From: an uncultured Cytophagaceae bacterium
GTDB taxonomy: Bacteria; Bacteroidota; Bacteroidia; Cytophagales; Spirosomataceae
Reading direction: 5' to 3'
Assembly (NCBI GenBank): GCA_938008575.1
Contig: CALLKB010000155.1
Coordinates: forward strand, 1-8,089
DNA: 8,089 nt
A program made the position numbers and the translations under genes. Positions 1-4,735 of this stretch are shown one piece after another. The first letter of the stretch is position 1. Each line of letters starts with the position of its first letter. The notes under the pieces are model-generated. The model was not told the origin of the DNA. It saw nothing but the letters and a program-made list of their open reading frames with translations, and made no database searches.

Positions 1-1
1 T

Positions 2-1168
2 GCGGGTGCGATAACTTTGGGTACGCCGGCGGTGCGGATTAATTCGGATGCGGGAATGTTGAGTATTTCGGGGGCTGTTTCAAATCCGAATGGATTGACA
101 TTGGGTGGCGTTTCGAATCTAGATGTATCAGGAGTCATTTCGGGGGCATCGACCTTGACTAAAGATGGAGCGGGTTATTTATTGTTGCGAGGGAATAACT
201 CCTATTCCGGTTTGACTACTGTTTCAGCTGGTAAACTATTTGTGGAATCAGCGAATGCATTGGGCTCAACGGCCGCGGGGACATCGGTGACAGCTGGTGC
301 GAGTTTGCAAATACGTGGCGGGGTTTTTATGGCGGCGGAGCCTTTGACGATAAATGGGTCTATGGCGGCAGGTGATGGGGCATTAGCGAGTACATCCGGA
401 ATTAATACCTGGACGGGACCAGTGACTTTGGGGTCTTCGGCAATTGTTTCAGCAGATGCGGATGAGTTGCGGATTTCGGGGTCAATTACGACTGCAGGAT
501 TTTTATTTAAATCAGGGAAAGCGGCAGCCTTGGGGAATGTGAAGGTATCAGGAATCATTTCGGGTGCTGGGATGGTGGAGAAGATAGGCGATGGCACATT
601 GACATTGAGTGGAAATAATACCTATACGGGCTACACGAAGGTGACGGGTGGCGCGCTTTCGTTAGGAGCCAGCGAGGTAATTCCGAATGCAAATGCATTC
701 TATTTCAATGGAGGAACATTACGTACTGAAGGATTTACGGAGACGACAGGTGTGGTGCATATAACAGATAATTCCCAATTGCAATTTGCACCGGGCGTAC
801 ATCGGGTGACTTTTACTTCTCCAGGAACTTTTACTACGGGCAAATTATTGAATGTGTACGGTTGGGAAGGGGATTTCGCGATACCTTCCAGTGGCCAGCG
901 ACCTAACGTGGAGGATTCGGGAATGATTCAAACAAGTTCATCGCGTTATGTGACCATCAATGGGGTCTTGCGTTCTGCGGGTGGAATAAACCAATATGGA
1001 CAGATCAATTTTACGGGATTCCCGGGTACGGCGGGTAAATTATTTATCAATACGCGTTTGAGTTTGCCTTTGTTAGAGCAAATCAAAATTATTAATGACG
1101 CGGATAGTTCGGTTCATTATTCGGTGCAGTTAGGGAGTAATGAGATAGTGCCGGATTATACGCGGTAG
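2..1168 (+). CDS. PATR-repeat surface or secreted protein, 3' part (5'-truncated by window edge)
   Basis: The frame is open to the left edge (codons for A-G-A-I-T precede the TTG at 17), so this is the C-terminal ~388 residues of a longer protein and the TTG is not a real start. The sequence is low in charge and rich in Gly, Ser, Thr and beta-branched residues. Two copies of the autotransporter-associated beta-strand (PATR) repeat are visible, counting from the TTG: about residues 38-77 (SGVISG...LTKDGAGYLLLRGNNSYSG) and 177-216 (SGIISG...VEKIGDGTLTLSGNNTYTG). This pattern marks right-handed beta-helix passengers of exported adhesin-like proteins. The last ~110 residues (GWEGDF..., TAGKLFIN..L, LGSNEIVP) match the closing module seen in such Bacteroidota proteins. 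No autotransporter barrel and no clear type IX sorting domain follows; the protein stops four residues after NEIVP. The sense strand is G-rich at third positions (GCG, TTG, GGG), unlike the neighbouring genes. Ligand and role are unknown. Confidence 0.85.
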   Translation, partial: AGAITLGTPAVRINSDAGMLSISGAVSNPNGLTLGGVSNLDVSGVISGASTLTKDGAGYLLLRGNNSYSGLTTVSAGKLFVESANALGSTAAGTSVTAGASLQIRGGVFMAAEPLTINGSMAAGDGALASTSGINTWTGPVTLGSSAIVSADADELRISGSITTAGFLFKSGKAAALGNVKVSGIISGAGMVEKIGDGTLTLSGNNTYTGYTKVTGGALSLGASEVIPNANAFYFNGGTLRTEGFTETTGVVHITDNSQLQFAPGVHRVTFTSPGTFTTGKLLNVYGWEGDFAIPSSGQRPNVEDSGMIQTSSSRYVTINGVLRSAGGINQYGQINFTGFPGTAGKLFINTRLSLPLLEQIKIINDADSSVHYSVQLGSNEIVPDYTR

Positions 1169-1172
1169 GAGG

Positions 1173-1215
1173 AGGGGGTAGACGCTGCCGGGGTCGCAGA
1201 CCCCGGCAGCGTCAC
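1173..1215 (+). repeat. REP-like GC-rich hairpin, left copy
   Basis: A perfect 15-bp stem (gacgctgccggggtc at 1181-1195 and its complement at 1199-1213) closes a 3-nt loop, gca. It is flanked by aggggta-type sequence on the left (1173-1180) and ac on the right. It begins 5 nt after the stop codon of the PATR gene. The same 43-bp unit recurs in inverted orientation at 1433-1475 and differs only in the loop. It could act as a terminator for the upstream gene, but no T-run follows the stem, so a mobile REP-type palindrome is at least as likely. Confidence 0.8.
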
Positions 1216-1432
1216 CGCCACAACGATCTATTTAAGATTAAAGTATGCGTGTCCGCGAGATTATCAGGTTGTTTTTAAGCTAAAATGGGGGCAGGCAGTT
1301 TATCAAGTTCTTGGATAAACATGTGATGATCGTAGAATAAAAAGTCTTCTGGGATTCAGTGGAGGTCGAATTATCTAGAAAATGATAATCGAAGTGGGGA
1401 GATACTAAATTGGACTTTGGCTCGTTAGCGGA
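1216..1432. other. Spacer between two inverted hairpins; no intact gene
   Basis: This 217-bp stretch lies between the two hairpin units. It is more AT-rich than they are and holds no ATG-started reading frame of convincing length on either strand. With the hairpins it forms a 303-bp block (1173-1475) exactly filling the gap between two convergent genes. One short minus-strand frame with protein-like composition is listed separately. No transposase motif is visible. Confidence 0.6.
1275..1355 (-). pseudogene. Possible degraded C-terminal coding remnant
   Basis: On the minus strand, an open stretch between two stops encodes IPEDFLFYDHHMFIQELDKL followed by PAPILA and TAA. It has no start codon of its own, and two further in-frame stops lie just upstream (tga at ~1356-1358, taa further up). 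The composition (hydrophobic/aromatic, then an amphipathic helix-like end) looks like the tail of a real protein, but the piece is only 26 residues and may be chance. A second minus frame is also open here without an ATG, which weakens the case. I cannot name a parent family. Confidence 0.2.
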
Positions 1433-1475
1433 GTGACGCTGCCGGGGTCGCAGACCCCGGCAGCGTCTACCCCCT
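1433..1475 (-). repeat. REP-like GC-rich hairpin, right copy (inverted)
   Basis: This is the reverse complement of the 1173-1215 unit: 15-bp perfect stem arms at 1435-1449 and 1453-1467 with a 3-nt loop at 1450-1452, followed by taccccct. About 40 of 43 bases agree with the left copy when inverted, and only the loop differs. The outer edge of the unit overlaps two bases of the uridine kinase stop codon (1474-1476). It could serve as that gene's terminator hairpin, again without a T-tract, or as the second end of a mobile palindrome pair. Confidence 0.8.
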
Positions 1476-2097
1476 ACACCTGTGCTTTCAAGAAATGCAC
1501 AATAACCTCCAAACCCTTCTCAAAATGATCGTTATTTGGAATAACGATATCACAAGAACGTTTGTGTGGGCGGATATATGCTTCGTATGTGGGTTTTACA
1601 TGGTATTTCCAACGGTACATCACGTCCTGTAAGTCATAACCACGTTCCTCATTGTCGCGTTTGATGCGGCGTTTCAACTTCACCTTATCTTTGGCATCAA
1701 TGAAGATTTTTAAATCCAATAATTTGGCAACTTCTGGAAAATGAAAGACAAAAATCCCTTCCACCACTAAGATTTTGCGTGGATGGAAATGTAATAAATC
1801 AGGTACTTTCGTTGAATTGTTAAATGTGTATTCTGGTCGGGTTACGACTTCACCTGAACGTAATTTTTCAACATCCGCCGCAAAAGCTTCATCATCAATT
1901 GCACCTGGCAAATCGAAATTCTCAATACCATTATGGTCTTTGGTCTGATGTTCAATCGGACGATAATAATTGTCCTGCGATAATAAACAGATTTCATCAG
2001 CCGGAAACTGCTCCATCAATCGCTTTAAAAATAGCGTTTTACCCGAAGCACTTCCTCCCGTAATTCCGATAATAAATGGTTTGTCGATGTTGCTCAT
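1474..2097 (-). CDS. udk: Uridine kinase (uridine/cytidine monophosphokinase)
   Basis: Phosphorylates uridine and cytidine with ATP or GTP to UMP and CMP in cytosolic pyrimidine salvage. From the ATG at 2097 the protein has 207 residues, the usual family size. Visible features are the Walker A loop GGSASGKT (14-21), DNYY (42-45) after the second strand, the NFDLPGAID nucleoside-binding segment with the likely catalytic Asp62 (60-68), VVEGIFVF (111-118), the lid arginines RRIKRD (143-148) and VIPNN near the end. The frame can be extended to a TTG at 2136, adding MIPSDAFRKFVAY, but family members start just before the KPFIIGITGG strand, so the ATG is preferred. It lies 42 nt downstream of the methyltransferase gene and is probably co-transcribed with it. 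The stop codon touches the hairpin repeat at 1433-1475. Confidence 0.95.
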   Translation of the reverse strand: MSNIDKPFIIGITGGSASGKTLFLKRLMEQFPADEICLLSQDNYYRPIEHQTKDHNGIENFDLPGAIDDEAFAADVEKLRSGEVVTRPEYTFNNSTKVPDLLHFHPRKILVVEGIFVFHFPEVAKLLDLKIFIDAKDKVKLKRRIKRDNEERGYDLQDVMYRWKYHVKPTYEAYIRPHKRSCDIVIPNNDHFEKGLEVIVHFLKAQV

Positions 2098-2139
2098 ATA
2101 AGCTACAAATTTGCGAAAAGCATCGCTAGGAATCAAGCC

Positions 2140-2667
2140 TCAACGAACGAATTTTACATAATCAGCCTCTTGGTCTTTGGATGTCTGAAAGTCGACGCGC
2201 ATGTCTACATCCCGAAATAATTGAATTAATTCATCCAATTTAAATAGGTGTTTTCCACATCCTTCATGAATTCCGCCCGTAAGTATTTCCTCCATGATCA
2301 CACAGCCATCCAACTTCAAAACGCGATCGATTTCATGCAACACGCTGGCAGGGTCATCCATTTCATGCAAGGAATTTAGCAGCCAAACTTGGTCCACCGT
2401 GGCCGCTGCTAATGGAATGGCTGATGCTTCCGCATGTAGTATTTGTATGGGCGTTCCGACACGGGTTTGATAATGGTTTTCAAAATAAGACAAGCCTTCT
2501 TCGATGTCTGGCCAGTTTAATACATCTTTATTCGGGTCCAATAAAAGTAATTCGCCCGCGGCATTTTCCGCCATCTGCTTAATCTCCCACCAAGCGGCTC
2601 CACAACCCAATGAAAGGATGCAATCTTCCTCCGACCACCCCGCAACCTCGAATAAACTTTTCTCCAT
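2140..2667 (-). CDS. Class I SAM-dependent methyltransferase
   Basis: A 175-residue Rossmann-fold methyltransferase of the UbiE/Methyltransf_11 type. SAM-binding motif I is ILSLGCGAAW (17-26). The acidic end of strand 2 is LLLDP (41-45). A motif like AEASAIPLAAATVDQVWLLN (79-98) covers the adenine-side Asp and strand 4, and HEIDRVLKLDGCVIM (111-125) is the usual helix-strand pair after motif III. The C-terminal segment KHLFKLDELIQLFRDVDMRV resembles the substrate-side cap of small-molecule methyltransferases. The substrate cannot be told from the sequence. The ATG at 2667 is chosen over an upstream in-frame TTG at 2682, because the extra MIICC adds nothing recognisable and a promoter-like box lies there. 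First gene of a two-gene unit with udk, divergent from the carbonic anhydrase gene. Confidence 0.85.
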   Translation of the reverse strand: MEKSLFEVAGWSEEDCILSLGCGAAWWEIKQMAENAAGELLLLDPNKDVLNWPDIEEGLSYFENHYQTRVGTPIQILHAEASAIPLAAATVDQVWLLNSLHEMDDPASVLHEIDRVLKLDGCVIMEEILTGGIHEGCGKHLFKLDELIQLFRDVDMRVDFQTSKDQEADYVKFVR

Positions 2668-2671
2668 GCAG

Positions 2672-2702
2672 CAAATTATCAATTCTGTTTATCTTTGACA
2701 AA
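2672..2702 (-). promoter_or_regulatory. Candidate Bacteroidota-type promoter for the methyltransferase-udk unit
   Basis: Reading the minus strand, TTTG (complement of 2699-2702) is followed after exactly 19 nt by ATAATTTG (complement of 2672-2679). The Bacteroidota consensus is TTTG-N19-TAnnTTTG, so the -33 box and spacing fit while the -7 box has AT instead of TA. A transcript would begin at or next to the ATG at 2667, implying a leaderless or nearly leaderless mRNA. Inferred only from the pattern. Confidence 0.4.
2690..2697 (+). promoter_or_regulatory. Bacteroidota -7 box TATCTTTG upstream of the carbonic anhydrase gene
   Basis: TATCTTTG matches the TAnnTTTG -7 consensus of the Bacteroidota housekeeping sigma factor exactly. 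It lies 16 nt before the ATG at 2714, so the leader would be only about 10-12 nt and A-rich (aaaaaagaat), with no Shine-Dalgarno sequence. I do not see a good TTTG at the -33 position. It would drive the carbonic anhydrase, SixA and small membrane protein genes. It overlaps the minus-strand promoter candidate, so the two directions could compete. Confidence 0.6.
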
Positions 2703-2713
2703 AAAAGAATACT

Positions 2714-3202
2714 ATGGCCCTATTTATTGCACCTACCGCCAGCGTCATGGGGCGCGTCAAAATTGAAAAAGATGTCACCATTTGGTACGGCGCTGTCGTA
2801 CGTGCAGACGTCGAGGAAATCCACCTAGGGGAAGGTTGCAATATTCAAGATAATGCCGTTTTGCACGCGGATGAGGGCGATAGAACGATTATTGGTGCGC
2901 GTGTGACCGTGGGTCATTCAGCCATTGTACATGGTGCGGAAATTGGGGAAGGTTCCTTGATCGGCATGCATGCAACGGTTTTGAATCGGGCCAAAGTGGG
3001 GAAATGTTGTTTAATCGGCGCACATGCTTTAGTCACTGCGGGAATGGAAATTCCTGATTATTCATTGGTTTTGGGTAGTCCTGCCAAAGTAGTCAAAACC
3101 CTGAGTCCCGAGCAAATCGAAGCCTTAAAACATGGCGCAGATCATTATATTAAAATGGGTGCCAAACACGCCGCTGGCGAATATCCACTAATCAAATCAT
3201 GA
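2714..3202 (+). CDS. Gamma-carbonic anhydrase family protein (YrdA/PaaY-like)
   Basis: A 162-residue left-handed beta-helix protein built of hexapeptide repeats (for example VKIEKD-VTIWYG-AVVRAD, then GARVTV-GHSAIV-HGAEIG-EGSLIG). The three zinc-ligand histidines of the gamma-CA fold are present: His51 in NAVLHAD, His68 in VTVGH and His73 in IVHGA. Such proteins are trimeric with metal sites at subunit interfaces. Some interconvert CO2 and bicarbonate, while many YrdA/PaaY-type members have no shown activity, so the reaction is not certain. The VLGSPAKVVKTLSPEQI segment and C-terminal helix (119-150) are typical. The length fits the family. Its stop overlaps the next start by ATGA (3199-3202), indicating translational coupling. 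First gene after the TATCTTTG box. Confidence 0.93.
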   Translation: MALFIAPTASVMGRVKIEKDVTIWYGAVVRADVEEIHLGEGCNIQDNAVLHADEGDRTIIGARVTVGHSAIVHGAEIGEGSLIGMHATVLNRAKVGKCCLIGAHALVTAGMEIPDYSLVLGSPAKVVKTLSPEQIEALKHGADHYIKMGAKHAAGEYPLIKS

Positions 3203-3645
3203 TTGAACTCATCCTCATCCGTCATGCCCACGCGGGACCCTATACGAGTCCGGATGAAGCCCGACATTTGTCGGAGAGAGGAATCAGCGAGGCGAGAAAT
3301 CTAGCGAAAATACTTGCTGATTATCCTTTACCCGATGGGATTTGGTATGTCTCAGATGCAATCAGAACCTTGGAAACGTATCGAATCTTAACGGCCCAAC
3401 AAGCCGAGGTGTCGAATTTTTGGTACCATGCTTCAGGACCTGCCTATTTGGAGAAAATAGTTCAAAGTGTTGCACCTTGCGTTTACCTTGTCGCACACAA
3501 TCCTTCCATTTCTTATGTGGCTTCCTATTTATCTGGGGAGGAAATTCGAATGGATACGGCCAATTTTGTACATTTGCAATGGCCCACGCTTGATGCTTGG
3601 GCGGAAGTTACCCAAGGTAGTGCCTCAGTCAAAACTCGCTTTTAA
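3199..3645 (+). CDS. sixA: SixA-type histidine phosphatase (phosphoglycerate mutase-like fold)
   Basis: A 148-residue minimal histidine phosphatase. The RHG-type signature is LIRHAHAG (6-13), with Arg8 and the phospho-accepting His9. The second phosphate-pocket Arg is R56 in VSDAIRTLET, and the second catalytic His is H100 in LVAHNPSIS. LSERGISEARNLAKIL (24-39) is the standard first helix. The short length without cap insertions points to the SixA subgroup. E. coli SixA dephosphorylates phosphohistidine on signalling or PTS proteins; the substrate here is unknown, so the symbol is by similarity only. Translationally coupled to the carbonic anhydrase (4-nt overlap) and followed after 1 nt by the small membrane protein gene. 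Confidence 0.85.
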   Translation: MIELILIRHAHAGPYTSPDEARHLSERGISEARNLAKILADYPLPDGIWYVSDAIRTLETYRILTAQQAEVSNFWYHASGPAYLEKIVQSVAPCVYLVAHNPSISYVASYLSGEEIRMDTANFVHLQWPTLDAWAEVTQGSASVKTRF

Positions 3646-3646
3646 T

Positions 3647-3775
3647 ATGAAGAATCAAAAAATATTTCGTTGGGTTATCGTATTGTTTACGCTCTTGATG
3701 ATTGCTTTGGCAATCGATATGGCGAGGAATACGACGGCACCATGGAATAAGAAGAAGGTGAGCAGGGGTCAGTAG
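3647..3775 (+). CDS. Small single-span membrane protein (42 residues)
   Basis: The ATG at 3647 lies 1 nt after the SixA stop and opens a 42-codon frame. The product has a basic N-terminus (MKNQKIFRW), one hydrophobic helix (about 9-24, VIVLFTLLMIALAI), then DMARNTTAPWNKKK. This suggests an inner-membrane protein with a short basic tail. The compact coupling to sixA and the composition support a real gene; its function is unknown. The last two sense codons and the TAG stop lie within the first unit of the GTCAGT heptamer array that begins at 3768, so the C-terminal VSRGQ may be repeat-derived and variable between strains. Confidence 0.6.
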   Translation: MKNQKIFRWVIVLFTLLMIALAIDMARNTTAPWNKKKVSRGQ

Positions 3776-3899
3776 TCAGTAGTCAGTGGTCAGTGGGTAG
3801 TCCGGAGGGAAATAAGTCCGGAGTCCGAAGGGAAACAGTAGTCAGTTGTCAGTTTTCAGTGGTCAGTTGTCAGTGGGCAGTAGTCATTACCTAGTCACT
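3768..3899 (+). repeat. Heptanucleotide tandem array, consensus GTCAGTN
   Basis: Four exact GTCAGT units occur at 7-nt spacing (3768, 3775, 3782, 3789). After a 33-bp interruption a second run follows in strict 7-nt phase at 3834 (AACAGT), 3841, 3848, 3855 (TTCAGT), 3862, 3869, 3876 (GGCAGT) and 3883 (GTCATT), with a stray GTCACT at 3894. The array starts inside the 3' end of the small membrane protein gene and supplies its stop codon. It resembles the short heptameric repeats known from cyanobacteria and other bacteria. No coding function. Confidence 0.85.
3799..3830 (+). repeat. AGTCCGGAG motif repeats interrupting the heptamer array
   Basis: AGTCCGGAG occurs at 3799-3807 and 3815-3823, with the close variant AGTCCGAAG at 3822-3830. 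A further copy is at 3900-3908, just after the array. TCCGGA is itself a 6-bp palindrome. The copies are bordered by gggaaa-type sequence (3807-3812, 3830-3835). These may be the edges of successive insertions or duplications within the array. Confidence 0.6.
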
Positions 3900-3926
3900 A
3901 GTCCGGAGATGATGTCTCTTGTTTTA

Positions 3927-4013
3927 TAACCCTGGGTTTTAACCTGGGGATTTCAGCGAAATCGAAACGATATTTAAGGCTTTTTGCCGTCCCTAGGTTG
4001 AAGCCTAGGGTTA
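3927..4013. repeat. 87-bp element with inverted, self-complementary ends
   Basis: The 24-bp left end (3927-3950, containing ccctgggttttaacctgggg) and the reverse complement of the right end (3990-4013, containing ccctaggttgaagcctaggg) agree at about 20 of 24 bases, so they form terminal inverted repeats. Each end also folds alone into an 8-9 bp hairpin. The 39-bp middle has no coding capacity. This looks like a miniature mobile palindrome unit. Either hairpin could also terminate the carbonic anhydrase operon transcript, but there is no clear T-tract. Confidence 0.7.
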
Positions 4014-4020
4014 ATTAATA

Positions 4021-4044
4021 AGACGCGAAGTATCGCGTCTCTAC
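4021..4044 (+). repeat. Short palindromic repeat, copy 1
   Basis: agacgcga and tcgcgtct form an 8-bp perfect stem around the loop agta, followed by ctac. An identical 24-bp copy lies at 4088-4111, and the two bracket a 7-bp tandem array. The pattern is that of a dispersed intergenic palindrome rather than a terminator. Confidence 0.8.
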
Positions 4045-4045
4045 G

Positions 4046-4087
4046 ATCTAATGTCTATCGTCTAATGTCCAACATCTAATGTCTAAA
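4046..4087 (+). repeat. Heptanucleotide tandem array, consensus GTCTAAT
   Basis: There are six consecutive 7-bp units: atctaat, gtctatc, gtctaat, gtccaac, atctaat, gtctaaa. The array fills the space between the two identical palindromes, ending exactly where copy 2 begins and starting 1 nt after copy 1. Its sequence is unrelated to the GTCAGT array, but the period is the same. Confidence 0.75.
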
Positions 4088-4111
4088 AGACGCGAAGTAT
4101 CGCGTCTCTAC
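4088..4111 (+). repeat. Short palindromic repeat, copy 2
   Basis: Identical over 24 bp to 4021-4044: stem agacgcga/tcgcgtct, loop agta, trailing ctac. The direct orientation of both copies with a tandem array between them suggests insertion next to, or duplication by, the heptamer array. Confidence 0.8.
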
Positions 4112-4142
4112 TATTCAATCGCCGCATTTCATGTGTCTCAAA

Positions 4143-4171
4143 CTTTGGCAATCTTGTAAGGTTTGCCAAAG
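4143..4171. terminator. Hairpin; possible terminator of the minus-strand operon
   Basis: ctttggcaa (4143-4151) pairs perfectly with ttgccaaag (4163-4171). With one bulge the stem extends inward through atctt/aaggt to a 2-nt loop. It lies 39 nt past the stop of the last gene of the five-gene minus-strand operon. In that direction the stem is followed by only a weak TTTG, so termination is plausible but not shown; it may equally be another dispersed palindrome. Confidence 0.4.
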
Positions 4172-4182
4172 ATAAAACCTCT

Positions 4183-4217
4183 TCATTCTTCACTCTTAAC
4201 TCTTCACTCTTAATTCA
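4183..4217. repeat. Heptanucleotide tandem array, consensus TCACTCT
   Basis: There are five 7-bp units: tcattct, tcactct, taactct, tcactct, taattca. The last units overlap the stop codon and final codons of the YfiT-like gene (stop at 4210-4212). This is the third distinct heptamer array in 450 bp. On the minus strand it reads as agagtga/agagtta units directly after the gene. Confidence 0.65.
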
Positions 4218-4734
4218 AAACCGATTCGATGTGCTTCAAATGATGCACACAATGCCAAGCATAAATCCCCAGCACGCGATCCAAACGATAGCTTATCCCT
4301 CGCTCCGGATGAAAATACGTCTTTGACCAGTCAGACTCCTGCATCGTTTTCATCAAATAAACCCAACGCAAGTGAATGTATTTGATGCCTTCAACTGACC
4401 ATTGAATAGGTGCCTCGTTGCCATCCGGCATCTCAGCCCAGGTGTTTTCGTCGTAGGGTTTGATCGTCGGATTGTCCTCCGTCAATGCCATTTTGAAACG
4501 AATATAGCTATTGATGTGGCTATCATATAGGTGATGAATCACTTTTCTTGCCGACCAGCCTCCAGGACGATAAGGTGTTTCCAACAGACTTTCATCTACG
4601 TTGGCTAGTAAATCTGCCAATTGACCAGGTAAGTCGGAAATAATTCCAATCCATTCCGTGCGTAATTCCGGAGTAATGATTTCAGGTGCTGAAAACTTCC
4701 CAATGGGATATTGCAAAGGATTTAATTCTTCCAT
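4210..4734 (-). CDS. YfiT/BstA-type DinB-fold metal-dependent protein (putative bacillithiol transferase)
   Basis: From the ATG at 4734 the product has 174 residues, the normal size of the YfiT family in the DinB four-helix-bundle superfamily. Hallmarks are PGGWSARKVIHHLYDSHINS (57-76), YIRFKMALTEDNPTIKPYDE (77-96) and the C-terminal GIYAWHCVHHLKHI (156-169). The metal triad is probably one His of HH67-68 plus His161 and His165 (HxxxH). Relatives such as B. subtilis YfiT bind nickel or zinc, and S. aureus BstA moves bacillithiol onto electrophiles. A thiol-S-transferase or hydrolase role is inferred; the thiol used here is unknown. The frame extends upstream to 4788 inside the ligase gene, but family members start near MEELNPLQYPIGKF. 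It follows the ligase stop after 1 nt, so it is the last, translationally coupled gene of the operon. Confidence 0.88.
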   Translation of the reverse strand: MEELNPLQYPIGKFSAPEIITPELRTEWIGIISDLPGQLADLLANVDESLLETPYRPGGWSARKVIHHLYDSHINSYIRFKMALTEDNPTIKPYDENTWAEMPDGNEAPIQWSVEGIKYIHLRWVYLMKTMQESDWSKTYFHPERGISYRLDRVLGIYAWHCVHHLKHIESVLN

Positions 4735-4735
4735 C

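Noticed and set aside
202..597. 131-codon minus-strand reading frame inside the PATR gene
   Set aside because: It is antisense to a clear PATR-repeat protein and its composition (Pro/Ala-rich) mirrors the Gly/Thr-rich sense codons; no family signature.
2098..2136. TTG start for uridine kinase
   Set aside because: It would add 13 residues not seen before the KPFIIGITGG strand in family members; the ATG at 2097 gives the normal length.
3467..3646. N-terminal extension of the small membrane protein frame back into sixA
   Set aside because: The extra 60 codons overlap sixA in a different frame; the ATG at 3647, 1 nt after the sixA stop, gives a clean one-helix protein.
3768..4111. CRISPR array
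   Set aside because: Repeats are 7 bp or simple palindromes without regular ~30-bp unique spacers, and no cas genes are near.
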